From: an uncultured Eggerthellaceae bacterium
GTDB taxonomy: Bacteria; Actinomycetota; Coriobacteriia; Coriobacteriales; Eggerthellaceae
DNA length: 64,000 nt
Assembly: GCA_944321455.1 (NCBI GenBank)
Contig: CALULI010000006.1
Span: 62,001 to 126,000 of the forward strand
Direction: 5' to 3'
In this document: positions 32,638 to 41,896 of the stretch, piece by piece
How positions within the stretch are numbered: position 1 is the stretch's first letter
Layout of the letters: every line of letters starts with the position of its first letter
Made by a program: the position numbers and the translations under genes
Notes under the pieces: model-generated
The model's input: only the letters and a program-made list of their open reading frames with translations
Database searches by the model: none
What the model was told of the DNA's origin: nothing

Positions 32638-33849
32638 GTGGACTTTAAAGAAAGAGAATTTGCTACCGCTCTGTTGGGCTCCGACATTAACACGTACAGC
32701 GTCGCGCGCGCATTTTACGAAGAATACCAAATCAAATCATACGTTTTTGGTAAGTATTGGAGCGGCCCGAGCATCAACAGCAAGATTGTCGAATACCAGG
32801 GCAACCCTTTGATGGATACCGAAGACGTGTTCCTGGAGCACATCACGGCTCTTGCCAAGCGTTTAAGCAACAAGAAAATTTTTGTTCTGGGCTGCGGCGA
32901 CAACTACGTCACCTTGATTGGTAAATGCAAAGACAAGCTGCCCGAAAATGTTATTGCCCCCTACATCAGCATTGACCTGATGAATCAGCTGGTCAACAAA
33001 GAACATTTCTATGAACTGTGCGAAAAGCTGGGTGTTGATTACCCCAACACCTTTATCTACAAGCCTGAAATGGGTCATGATTTTGATATTCCCTACGAAT
33101 ATCCGCTTATTTTGAAGCCAGCGGACAGCGTTGATTACTTCGCGCATTCCTTTGAGGGACAAAACAAAATCTACAAGCTGGCTTCTCGCCAAGAAGTTGA
33201 TGAAACTATCGACAAAATCTACCAGGCGGGCTATAGCTCTCATTTGATTATTCAGGACATGATTCCTGGTAATGACGAAAACATGCGCGTGTTGACGTCA
33301 TATTCAGGACGTGACAAGAAAGTCAAAATGATGTGCTTGGGCCATGTGCTTCTTGAAGAGCACACGCCTTTAGGTCTTGGCAACCATGCGTTAATCATGA
33401 CCGAAGACAACCAAGAGCTCTACCAACAGGCGCGTGCTCTTCTGGAAGAAATTGGCTTTACGGGCTTTTCTAACTTCGACATCAAATATGATCCACGTGA
33501 TGGCAAGTTCAAATTCTTCGAGATTAATGTGCGCCAAGGCCGCAGCAATTTCTACGTCACCAACGCAGGTTTCAACATTGCCCGCTATTTGGTTGACGAC
33601 TATATCTACGAAAAGGACATGGACTTTGTTACCTGCACCAACCCATCCCTTTGGATGGTGGTACCTAAAGGCGTTGCCTTCAAGTATGTTAAGGATGAAC
33701 AGTCCAAAAACCAGATGCGCGATTTGATCAGCCAAAGCAAGATGGTTAACCCCTTGTTTATGCGCGGTGATTTATCGTTTAAGCGCTGGAGTCATTTGGT
33801 GGTCAACCACCTTCGCCAGTTCAACAACTTCAAAACGTACTACAACTAG
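32638..33849 (+). CDS. ATP-grasp ligase resembling D-aspartate ligase (Asl family)
   Basis: This 403-residue ATP-grasp protein matches, from memory, the whole length of the Enterococcus faecium D-aspartate ligase Asl(fm): shared blocks are the LLGSDxNxYxxAR opening, GCGDxY, LINK/LVNKxxFYExCE, EYPLILKPADSVDY, IQDMIPGNDENMRVL, MMCLGHxLLE and the FEINVRQGRSNFYVT metal site. The family ligates D-Asp to the lysine side chain of peptidoglycan precursors to form the D-isoasparagine cross-bridge. A GTG start lies after AAAGGAAAGG. It forms a single-gene unit between divergent ClC and a terminator. No racemase is nearby, so the amino acid used is inferred. Confidence 0.8.
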   Translation: MDFKEREFATALLGSDINTYSVARAFYEEYQIKSYVFGKYWSGPSINSKIVEYQGNPLMDTEDVFLEHITALAKRLSNKKIFVLGCGDNYVTLIGKCKDKLPENVIAPYISIDLMNQLVNKEHFYELCEKLGVDYPNTFIYKPEMGHDFDIPYEYPLILKPADSVDYFAHSFEGQNKIYKLASRQEVDETIDKIYQAGYSSHLIIQDMIPGNDENMRVLTSYSGRDKKVKMMCLGHVLLEEHTPLGLGNHALIMTEDNQELYQQARALLEEIGFTGFSNFDIKYDPRDGKFKFFEINVRQGRSNFYVTNAGFNIARYLVDDYIYEKDMDFVTCTNPSLWMVVPKGVAFKYVKDEQSKNQMRDLISQSKMVNPLFMRGDLSFKRWSHLVVNHLRQFNNFKTYYN

Positions 33850-33894
33850 GCATAATTAACCCGCTGCAACACCTTTTCCTCTAGCCCACACAAC

Positions 33895-33922
33895 AGACCG
33901 CAGTCATAATTGACTGCGGTCT
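33895..33922. terminator. hairpin terminator after the ATP-grasp gene
   Basis: Perfect 12-base arms AGACCGCAGTCA (33895-33906) and TGACTGCGGTCT (33911-33922) with a four-base loop; the T-tract after it is poor. It also lies beyond the end of the ABC gene on the minus strand and may serve both. Confidence 0.7.
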
Positions 33923-34020
33923 TGTATTACGTATCTTTTGTTGCAACCAGATGCAATTCTCTCGTTGCAACCCGCTGCGATACAACAACATTTAAGCGCG
34001 GCGGCGTAACGCAAGCAGCG

Positions 34021-37000
34021 CTATTCGCTGCGCAATGCTTCTACCGGATCTTTCTTACTTGCCGACTTAGAAGGAATAAGACCGGCAATGAAAGTCAAGA
34101 ACACGCTGATCAGCACCAGAACAACTGCAGCCCCCAATGGCAGCTGAGCAATATTCGGCACATCAAAGAGTGCTTCAATAAGCGCACTTGCAGGAATACA
34201 GAGCAAGGCCGTAACGCCAACGCCTAAGAGACCCGCAATAAGGCCTTCGATGATGGTTTCGGCATTAAAGACACGCGAAATATCTTTCTTGCTTGCACCA
34301 ATAGCGCGCAGAATACCAATTTCTTTGCGGCGTTCCAAAACACTGATGTAGGTAATAACACCAATCATGATGGACGACACCACCAGCGAAATAGAAACAA
34401 AGGCAATCAAAACATAACTGATCATGTCAACAATCGTGGTGACCGAAGACATCAAGGCACCCACAATATCGGTGTAGGTAATAACCTTGTCCTCTTCGCC
34501 ATCGTCTTCCATCTGAGCGTTGTAGTTGTCCAAAATCTCAACCACATGTTCTTTGCTTTCGAAATCAAGCGGATAGATATCAATACCCGCAGGCTTGGCC
34601 TTGTCAGCATAGCCCAGCGTTGAAAGGTTGTTGTCATAGGACGATTCGCCGCCCGTCATCATGGTCATCATGAGCTCACCCAAGTCCTCTTCGTCCATGT
34701 TGACCTGGAAGGCATTGGCGAAAGCATTAGGGTCAATATTCATAGCGGATGCCATGTTAAGTGCCAGCTGAGCCATCTGTGCCTGCATAGCTCCTCCGAG
34801 CTGCTGCTCAAGTGCAGTGCCGAACTGACCCATCGTGGTAGAGATTGCTTGTGTCATGTATTGCTGGATAGCCGTGGAAAGTTGAGCTTGTACCGCTGAC
34901 TGCAACGCATCAGAAATCTGTGATTGAATTTGCAAAGCAACATTGCTGCCTACTTGTTGTTTTACCTGCTCTGCAATTGCAGCATCTAAGCTGCTTGTAT
35001 CTACCGCTTCAGCAATAGCATCGTTGAGCTTTTGCCGTGTTTCGCTAGCAGACAGATAGGCATTGAGCGCTGAGTTGAAGTCTTGATACTCAGAAACATG
35101 CGCTCCATACCATGGCCAGAATTCTTGAACCGTAGTCTTCATAGCCTCTGCCAGTTTTGCATCATCAATGTCAACCGAAGAATCAAGGCTGATGCTGCCC
35201 AAATCAAACGTCATGTTGGTCAGATCAACCTGACCCATATCGGGCTGAATAGACGACGCGTCAAAAGCAGGCAGCGAACTCATATCCACCGATACGTTTG
35301 ACAGGTCAAGGCTCATGTCTCCAAGGCCCTCAGTCAGCGCACTCTCATCAATCTGGAATGCAGCAGAAATAGCATTGCCGTCAATGGTGAAAAGCGAATC
35401 CATACTAAATCTTGACTCACCATCATCTTCACCAAAAGGCTTGCCTGTAAAGACATCGATAGAAGAATCAGCCAGCTGATCCTTAACAATCTGACTCTGT
35501 GCCGCCACATCAATCACGTGATCGGTCAATGACGCAGGATAGTTAATACCCGCTGAAAGCATAGAAGCATTAGCGTCCTCTTTTGGCTGAACAATGCCAA
35601 CAATAGACAAGTCTTCGCCGTTGTTAATCAGATCACGCATGTAGCTTTCGTTGTCAGTTTTGTCGCGCCATACGTCATACGAGCTGTCATATTGATAGTA
35701 ATCACACGCGTTGACCAACTTGAATTTGACATTCAGTATTTCGTCGTACGTTGGATCCGTTATATCGTCAGGTACCGCCACGTCTTCTTCAGCAACGAAC
35801 TGATCAACCATGGTGCTCAGCTCTTCTGAATCACGCAAACCAAGCGTATAGAGCATAAAGTCGCTCATGCTACCATTCTGAGTAAGCACCAACACGCATT
35901 CGTTGTAGTTGGTTGGCCAACGACCCGCTTTGACATCATATTGATTTTCATAGAGACCAGGATCACTCGGCATCTCATAGAATACGTCGGTCGACATGCT
36001 AGCACTCATAATGCTATTTGAACTAGTCCCCGAACCAAGACCCAATGACGAAAAGGATGTATCGGGATTGACTTGATGAATAGTTGAAGTATCAGAGCTA
36101 TACACCTGCGGCATTACGTCATAAGAATACTCGATTGACGATGTGTATTGTTCGATACCGCTCTGCCCACTATCAAAATAAGCTTTCAAGGATTCTAGAT
36201 CATTAGACGTCACGCTTGAAAGCATATTAGTAATCATGTTGATTACTTGGACGCGATCTTCGCCGCTAGAAGCGTTTGCGTCGGAGGCACCAGTACTATC
36301 GCCACCAGTACCATCACCGTCAGCACCGTCGGCGGCCTCTGTTCCATCCCCGCCTTCGCCATCAACCGATTCATCCGATGCGCCCACCATCATAGAAGTC
36401 AAATCAAAGCCACTGCTTTGAATTTGCAGCGGATATTCAGATAGCGTTTCTTCTTCAACGCTGGCTATATAGTTATTTACGCCGTTGGCCAAAGCCAAAA
36501 TAGCAGCAATACCAATAATGCCAATAGAGCCGGCAAACGCCGTCATGATGGTTCGACCTTTTTTGGTCATTAAGTTATTAAACGAAAGACCCAACGCCGT
36601 TAAGAAACCCATGCGTGTCTTGCGGATAGGCTTATCAGAGAGCTTCATCTCTTCTTCAGTGGGGTTGAAGGGGTTTGAGTCTTCGGTAATTACACCGTCA
36701 GCCAAATGAACAATACGCGTTGCATACTGTTCGGCCAGCTCAGGATTATGCGTAACCATAACAACCAAGCGGTCTTTAGCAATTTCGGTCAGCAAATCCA
36801 TGATCTGGATACTGGTTTTGGAGTCTAGTGCGCCCGTTGGTTCGTCAGCTAAAAGAATTTCGGGATCGTTAATCAACGCACGTGCAATAGCAACGCGCTG
36901 CATCTGACCGCCCGAAAGCTGACTTGGCTTTTTGTTGACCTGATCACCTAAGCCAACATCAGTCAAGGCCTGCTTGGCGCGCTCTTGGCGCTCTTCACGC

Positions 37001-37341
37001 GAAACACCCGAAAGCGTTAATGCCAGTTCAACGTTAGCCAGAATGCTCTGGTGCGGAATAAGGTTGTAACTTTGGAAAACAAATCCGACACGATTGTTAC
37101 GGAAGGTGTCCCAATCGCGGTCCTTATATTCTTTGGTGGAAATGCCGTCAATAATGAGGTCACCCGAATCATAGTGATCAAGGCCACCCACAATATTCAA
37201 AAGTGTGGTTTTACCAGAACCTGAGGGCCCTAAGATGGCAACAAATTCGTTATCTCGAAGATTAAGCGACACATCGTTGAGTGCATTTTGCACCAGGTCG
37301 CCCGTTTTGTAGGTTTTGCATACGTGCTGGATTTGAAGCAT
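34021..37341 (-). CDS. MacB-like ABC transporter, ATPase fused to FtsX-type permease with a very large extracellular domain
   Basis: This is one 1106-residue chain. Residues about 1-225 are a LolD/MacB-type ATPase (GPSGSGKTTLLN, LSGGQMQRVAIARAL, DEPTGALD). A first membrane helix lies near 260-285 (MTAFAGSIGIIGIAAILALANGV). About 670 outside residues follow, then three C-terminal helices with the FtsX signature VLERRKEIGILRAIGASKKDI. The outside part holds an acidic Gly/Asp/Thr spacer (near 330-355) and a Gln/Ala-rich amphipathic stretch (about 760-875) likely to form a coiled coil. Such type VII ABC proteins move no substrate through the membrane but work on envelope lipoproteins, peptides or antimicrobials. 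ATG with GAAGAG five bases upstream. Confidence 0.9.
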   Translation of the reverse strand: MLQIQHVCKTYKTGDLVQNALNDVSLNLRDNEFVAILGPSGSGKTTLLNIVGGLDHYDSGDLIIDGISTKEYKDRDWDTFRNNRVGFVFQSYNLIPHQSILANVELALTLSGVSREERQERAKQALTDVGLGDQVNKKPSQLSGGQMQRVAIARALINDPEILLADEPTGALDSKTSIQIMDLLTEIAKDRLVVMVTHNPELAEQYATRIVHLADGVITEDSNPFNPTEEEMKLSDKPIRKTRMGFLTALGLSFNNLMTKKGRTIMTAFAGSIGIIGIAAILALANGVNNYIASVEEETLSEYPLQIQSSGFDLTSMMVGASDESVDGEGGDGTEAADGADGDGTGGDSTGASDANASSGEDRVQVINMITNMLSSVTSNDLESLKAYFDSGQSGIEQYTSSIEYSYDVMPQVYSSDTSTIHQVNPDTSFSSLGLGSGTSSNSIMSASMSTDVFYEMPSDPGLYENQYDVKAGRWPTNYNECVLVLTQNGSMSDFMLYTLGLRDSEELSTMVDQFVAEEDVAVPDDITDPTYDEILNVKFKLVNACDYYQYDSSYDVWRDKTDNESYMRDLINNGEDLSIVGIVQPKEDANASMLSAGINYPASLTDHVIDVAAQSQIVKDQLADSSIDVFTGKPFGEDDGESRFSMDSLFTIDGNAISAAFQIDESALTEGLGDMSLDLSNVSVDMSSLPAFDASSIQPDMGQVDLTNMTFDLGSISLDSSVDIDDAKLAEAMKTTVQEFWPWYGAHVSEYQDFNSALNAYLSASETRQKLNDAIAEAVDTSSLDAAIAEQVKQQVGSNVALQIQSQISDALQSAVQAQLSTAIQQYMTQAISTTMGQFGTALEQQLGGAMQAQMAQLALNMASAMNIDPNAFANAFQVNMDEEDLGELMMTMMTGGESSYDNNLSTLGYADKAKPAGIDIYPLDFESKEHVVEILDNYNAQMEDDGEEDKVITYTDIVGALMSSVTTIVDMISYVLIAFVSISLVVSSIMIGVITYISVLERRKEIGILRAIGASKKDISRVFNAETIIEGLIAGLLGVGVTALLCIPASALIEALFDVPNIAQLPLGAAVVLVLISVFLTFIAGLIPSKSASKKDPVEALRSE

Positions 37342-37491
37342 GGGTGCTCTTCCCTTCATGAACTATGTAATGTGTGTTTATCCAACTATAACCATAGCTC
37401 AATCAGCACGCCGATCGCACGAGACATTCTCCTCACAAAAAATTGTTACCGAACAATCACCTACATTAACCTTGAACACACTCGAGCACTC

Positions 37492-38265
37492 TTAGCCCAG
37501 TTTGCTCAACTCAATCAACGCGTATGAATTACCCGTAACATCATCAAGCTCCACAACGGTGCGCTCATCATCACTGGCAACTGAAGGATGAACCGTATCG
37601 CCTAAACGGGCTGATGTCTTGAAGTCAACACGAATGCAGAAAGGATGCAGTTCTTCTGGCACCACATCAAGAGCAATCTGGACGTATTGGCTGTTGTTAA
37701 CGTGCTCATTTGTATCAATATGATGGCGCGCAATGGTTACAGGATCCAAAGGAGTAGTTGGCTCAAAAGGGATAACTTTTCGTTTTTCAGGTGGCATAGG
37801 CAGCGCCTGACCCAGACCGTACTTGTCCACGTGTTCCTGTTCGATGCGCAAAGGCTTGTTATGAGCCAAATCCATATAAGCCCATGTTGACTGAGCGCAA
37901 ACAATCACTTTGTCTGATTCATCAAGCAGATAAAAATTACGATCCGCAATCATGGAACGAAAACGAGAAGCAAACGTGCCAACCGTTACCCATTCAAACG
38001 CTTCAGGATAACGATCAATCACAATATGCCAGTGACACAACACCCACGCACGCCCTTGCTCAAGCAGCGTACGCACACCAACGCCTGCCACTTCAGAATG
38101 AAAGGTGCTACAGTCTTGAAACAAATCAATAAGCGCTGGTGCCTTGAGGCAGGAATGATGGTCGCACTGGCTATAGCGGATCTGCGTTTTAAATTCGTAG
38201 CGCACCGCTTCGTTTTGCTGGATAATCTCTTCTGCTGTAAGGGTTTGTGCTTCTGTCTCTTTCAT
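37492..38265 (-). CDS. acyl-ACP thioesterase family protein
   Basis: A 257-residue double-hotdog protein of the acyl-ACP thioesterase family (PF01643). The first hotdog begins YEFKTQIRYSQCDHHSCLKAPALIDLFQDCSTFHSE; the second has RHHIDTNEHVNNSQYVQIALD, with the Asn-His pair characteristic of the catalytic centre. It hydrolyses acyl-ACP or acyl-CoA to free fatty acid. Start chosen at the ATG with AAGG upstream (MKETEAQ); the longer frame would overlap the MFS-CBS gene. It follows that gene by 28 bases on the same strand, so the two are probably cotranscribed. Confidence 0.88.
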   Translation of the reverse strand: MKETEAQTLTAEEIIQQNEAVRYEFKTQIRYSQCDHHSCLKAPALIDLFQDCSTFHSEVAGVGVRTLLEQGRAWVLCHWHIVIDRYPEAFEWVTVGTFASRFRSMIADRNFYLLDESDKVIVCAQSTWAYMDLAHNKPLRIEQEHVDKYGLGQALPMPPEKRKVIPFEPTTPLDPVTIARHHIDTNEHVNNSQYVQIALDVVPEELHPFCIRVDFKTSARLGDTVHPSVASDDERTVVELDDVTGNSYALIELSKLG

Positions 38266-38293
38266 TCTTACCTTGCTTTCATTGCCTTCACAC

Positions 38294-40189
38294 TTATGCT
38301 GACACATCCTGTGATGCATTTTCCATAATATCAAGCGCTTTCATAATATTGCGCCTACTGAGTGTTCCTACAAGAATTCCTTCACGTACAACAGGTGCTT
38401 TCTTGATTTTCTTTTCCGATAGAACACGGAACGCATCTTCTGCTCGCTCATCAGCATCAACCGTAATAACAGACTTCGTTGCTAGCTTCATTGCTTCAAG
38501 CTCATAGGCGTTTTTGATGCGATCTTGAAAGCTATTGGTCTCAAACATGATGGCGTAGCCTGATCCTTCTTCGTAAGAAGATTCGTGACGTGCCAAATAT
38601 TTCAGAATGTCACCATCAGAAAGAAATCCCACAACATGCTGCGCGTCATCTACCAAAGGAAGCCCGCTGGTTTCGGTTTTTTGCATGATAGCTACTGCAT
38701 CGCGAATAGTAGCAGTTGCAGGCAGCATATCAGGCAGTGAATTCATAATGTCTGACACCACCCAAGGCCTATCAATGCCCGGCACCGAATCCGCCGTTAC
38801 TACCGTGGTTGTTTTTTTGTCACACACAAAGATGAAAATGATCAGCGCAATAATTACGATAAGCCCCAACATTCCCATAAAGGCCAAATGACAACCAACA
38901 TAGGATTGTTCAGCTGCAGGCGCATCAGCGCTTACATAAAGCGAAGAAAGAGCCGTCAAGCTAACCACGAACGCCGTGCCGAGCGAACTACCAATCTGTT
39001 CGATAGTGGAAATAATGGCATTACCATGAGGCAGATCAGTATTGGGAAGCGCATTGAGACCCCAGGTGTTAAGTGGGGTGATAAGCGCCTGAATACCTAA
39101 GCAGACAATGGTATAGGCAATGCACGCAACGATAAGAGACGTTGCATCACCAAGCAGCACATACGAAATACCACCTGCAAGCAACACAATCGCGCCCGTC
39201 AGCGCAATGCTACGGACCCCATACTTGTCAAACAGCTTACCTGATAGCAATCCGAAAAACGCGCCCAGCAAAGCACCTGGAAGCATGATTAAGCCAGACA
39301 CCGTTGCAGATGCCAAAAGTGCGTTTTGAATGTAGAGCGGAAAGAGCACACTGCCGCCAATGAGCGTGCCTTCCAAGAACAAAATGATGATGGTGATAAT
39401 CAAAAACTCTCGATGCTTTAACACACTTACATCAAGAATGGGATTGTCCAGCTTGAGCTGACGGCGGAAGAAAAGCGCAATAACCGCCGCACCAACCACA
39501 ATCAACACAAGAGGAACTGCGATTGTGGTGCTTGATGTTGAAATAGAAATGCCATAGAGCAAGCACACCATGCCCACCGCGATCAGCACCACGGACAACA
39601 CATCAAAGGTGGTGCGCTCGAATCCTTCGAATTTCTTCAATGCCGCCACCGCTGCTATAACCACACAAACAGCCAAGCACACAACTAACACAAACAGAGC
39701 ACGCCAGCCAATACTATCAACCAGAAGTCCTGAAACGGAAGGACCCATAGCAGGTGCAAAGCTGATGATAAGGCCTACCAAGCCCATGCCGACACCGCGG
39801 TTTTCACGCGGAAAGATCAACAAGATAAGCGCAAACACCATCGGCATGACCACGCCCGTTGCACATGCCTGAAGCACGCGACCCAGCAGCAAAAAGATAA
39901 AGCTGGGAGCAAGCGCGCACAAAGCCGTGCCTGCAGCAAACAAAATCATGCCGCCAATAAACAACTTGCGGGTAGAAAAGCGACCAATAAGATAAGCATT
40001 AAGGGGAATAATGACCGCTTCTACCAAAGCATAGCCACTGGTAAGCCACTGCACCGTCGTAGCACTTACCTGTAAATTGCCCATGATGGTAGGCAGAGCA
40101 GGTGTTAACAGGGTTTGGTTGAGCACCACCAAAAAGGCGCCTGCCAAAAGCACGGCCACCATAATAGTTTGCTGACGAGTAAGTCCCAT
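38294..40189 (-). CDS. MFS multidrug exporter (DHA2/EmrB type) fused to tandem CBS domains
   Basis: A 631-residue fusion. Residues 1-480 form a 14-helix DHA2 exporter (family landmarks LDQ-like FLVVLNQTLLTPALPTIMGNL, the GR-rich loop GRVLQACATGVVMPM and motif GPSVSGLLVD). Residues about 495-625 are two CBS units (VSDIMNSLPDMLPATATIRDAVAIMQ... and TKSVITVDADERAEDAFRVLSEKKIKKAPVV). CBS pairs bind adenosyl nucleotides and gate channels or enzymes, so export may be tuned to cell energy state; that is inference. ATG with AAGGAT four bases upstream. The thioesterase gene follows by 28 bases. Confidence 0.92.
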   Translation of the reverse strand: MGLTRQQTIMVAVLLAGAFLVVLNQTLLTPALPTIMGNLQVSATTVQWLTSGYALVEAVIIPLNAYLIGRFSTRKLFIGGMILFAAGTALCALAPSFIFLLLGRVLQACATGVVMPMVFALILLIFPRENRGVGMGLVGLIISFAPAMGPSVSGLLVDSIGWRALFVLVVCLAVCVVIAAVAALKKFEGFERTTFDVLSVVLIAVGMVCLLYGISISTSSTTIAVPLVLIVVGAAVIALFFRRQLKLDNPILDVSVLKHREFLIITIIILFLEGTLIGGSVLFPLYIQNALLASATVSGLIMLPGALLGAFFGLLSGKLFDKYGVRSIALTGAIVLLAGGISYVLLGDATSLIVACIAYTIVCLGIQALITPLNTWGLNALPNTDLPHGNAIISTIEQIGSSLGTAFVVSLTALSSLYVSADAPAAEQSYVGCHLAFMGMLGLIVIIALIIFIFVCDKKTTTVVTADSVPGIDRPWVVSDIMNSLPDMLPATATIRDAVAIMQKTETSGLPLVDDAQHVVGFLSDGDILKYLARHESSYEEGSGYAIMFETNSFQDRIKNAYELEAMKLATKSVITVDADERAEDAFRVLSEKKIKKAPVVREGILVGTLSRRNIMKALDIMENASQDVSA

Positions 40190-40314
40190 CTATCCTTATC
40201 CTTCAACTTTGATCTTTTGATTACTATTAGTTAGTCGTTGACGGTAAGTAACCTGTTTTGCGATTGACGATCACAACAGGAAGGCACACGGGCAACAGGA
40301 AAACGCACGGTATA

Positions 40315-40734
40315 CTACGCGCGATAGCATGCACAGTTGTTTGGAGTTTCGTACATTTCTACTTGCGCTACAGGCAAGCCCTGTTCGCGCAAGCGTTCAA
40401 AGAATAAACGCGCAAGATTTTCTGCTGTTGTACGCACAGGCAGCATTTTCAGCGTGAAACCTTCGCCAGTAAGCGCTTCAATGGTTGCTGGCTTGAGCGT
40501 TCCTTCTTCCACCAAAAAAGTGTGATCAAATTCTTCTGCCAAGGCACGCACGGCTTTTTTAAAAACCCCAAAATCAAGCACCATATCTTTCATGGTGCCC
40601 ACTTCTTGCAGGTCATCCTGCTCTAAGTAGACCACCACGCGCCAACGATGACCGTGAAGGTTTTCGCATTTACCGTAGTAGTCTGCCAAAAAATGAGCAG
40701 AATCGAAATATGCTTCTGTCTTTAATCCGTACAC
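40315..40734 (-). CDS. queD: 6-carboxytetrahydropterin synthase QueD
   Basis: A 139-residue PTPS-fold protein. Zinc ligands are H14 (DSAHF), H27 and H29 (NLHGHRW), and C23 in GKCENLHGH is the catalytic Cys typical of QueD rather than mammalian PTPS. It converts dihydroneopterin triphosphate to 6-carboxytetrahydropterin on the way to queuosine. The end, ETPNNCACYRA, contains the conserved ThrProxN motif. GTG start with AGAAAGG seven bases upstream. No other queuosine genes are in the window; the gene stands alone. Confidence 0.92.
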   Translation of the reverse strand: MYGLKTEAYFDSAHFLADYYGKCENLHGHRWRVVVYLEQDDLQEVGTMKDMVLDFGVFKKAVRALAEEFDHTFLVEEGTLKPATIEALTGEGFTLKMLPVRTTAENLARLFFERLREQGLPVAQVEMYETPNNCACYRA

Positions 40735-40840
40735 TCGTATGCCTTTCTGGTAAAACTACCTTGCAACTTTGCCTTAGTGCGAATGTAGAGCAAGTTACTA
40801 CGAAAGGCTAACGAATTAACAGACCCTCCACAATACGCGA

Positions 40841-41710
40841 TTAGTCAAGTTCAAAATCTTCAACCGTAAGAGGCATTTCTTGGCCCGTCCACAATTCGAA
40901 CTGCTTAGCGCCCTGATAGAAGAGCATAGGAATTCCGTTAATGTAGCGGCAACCCGCCTCTTCGGCCTGTTCAAGAAGCTTGGTTTTTTCAGGATAGTAA
41001 ATAGCATCTTGAACAACCATGCCGCAAGGAAAATACGACGAATCTGGAACAACCGACTGGCCTTCCAAATCATCCATGCCAACATTGGTGGTATTGGCTA
41101 ACAGCTGTGCCGTTGCCATTTCTGCTTTAAGAAGATTCTTGTCATTCAGATCACAAAGACGTGCGGTGCATTCACTTAAGCGGTTGATGTTGTCTACCAC
41201 TACTTCAGCATGATGCCAGGTCTTACCGCCCTGACGGTTAAACACAACCAGCTCTTTCAGGCCATAGTCCATAGCAGCCGTTACCGCAACAGCGCCACCT
41301 GCACCACCAAGACCAAGCAGAACCATCTTGTTGCCCTCAACCGAAACGCCCATATCTTCAAAGGCACGCAAGAAACCGTAGCCATCGGTGTTGTAGCCCG
41401 TGATAACGCCATCGTCATTTACCAGGGTATTCACCGCGCCAATAACTTCAGCAGTTGGATCAATCTTATCCAAATAGGGCAAGCACGGAATCTTGTTAGG
41501 CATAGTCAAACTGCAGCCGCGAATACCTAAGGTGCGCACTGCTTCCATTGCTTTACCAATGGTGGTTTCGTTCACGGTAAACGCCACGTACGCATAATCA
41601 AGCCCTGCCTTGGTGAAGCCTTTGTTATGAAGCTTTGGCGAAAAGCTGTGCTTAACAGGATCGCCAAACACGCAGCATACGCCCGTGCGTGCCGTTATAC
41701 GTGAAGTCAT
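40841..41710 (-). CDS. aroE: shikimate dehydrogenase
   Basis: A 289-residue AroE: GDPVKHSFSPKLHN (shikimate site), LTMPNKIPCLPYLD (catalytic Lys in the MPxK motif), NTDGYGFLRAFED, and the NADP site MVLLGLGGAGGAVAVTAA. It reduces 3-dehydroshikimate to shikimate in aromatic amino acid synthesis. The usual IGAVNT is present as VIGAVNTLV. ATG with AAAGG eight bases upstream. A single gene; no other shikimate genes adjoin it. A YdiB-type or quinate role cannot be excluded from sequence alone. Confidence 0.92.
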   Translation of the reverse strand: MTSRITARTGVCCVFGDPVKHSFSPKLHNKGFTKAGLDYAYVAFTVNETTIGKAMEAVRTLGIRGCSLTMPNKIPCLPYLDKIDPTAEVIGAVNTLVNDDGVITGYNTDGYGFLRAFEDMGVSVEGNKMVLLGLGGAGGAVAVTAAMDYGLKELVVFNRQGGKTWHHAEVVVDNINRLSECTARLCDLNDKNLLKAEMATAQLLANTTNVGMDDLEGQSVVPDSSYFPCGMVVQDAIYYPEKTKLLEQAEEAGCRYINGIPMLFYQGAKQFELWTGQEMPLTVEDFELD

Positions 41711-41823
41711 ATCAGTGCCTTTCTTGCCTAAACAGAACTTAAAGGGATTCTTTTCCGTAACTTAGTAAACCATAGCAACCTGCCACGTACGTTAACACTA
41801 CGTTACAACATGCAGGACCTGTC

Positions 41824-41856
41824 AAAAAAAGGCGCCATCCGAATGGATGACGCCTT
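41824..41856 (-). terminator. terminator of the DJ-1/PfpI gene
   Basis: Twelve-base arms AAGGCGCCATCC (41829-41840) and GGATGACGCCTT (41845-41856) with one mismatch and a GAAT loop, followed on the minus strand by T7 (41830-41824). Confidence 0.9.
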
Positions 41857-41896
41857 GTTGACGTATAACCTTTTATGCGCTCATACGCTTGTTGGT

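Noticed and set aside
33850-34020. tRNA or small RNA gene after the ATP-grasp gene
   Set aside because: Repeated GTTGCAAC-like words and a hairpin are present, but no cloverleaf or T-loop motif; the hairpin fits a terminator.
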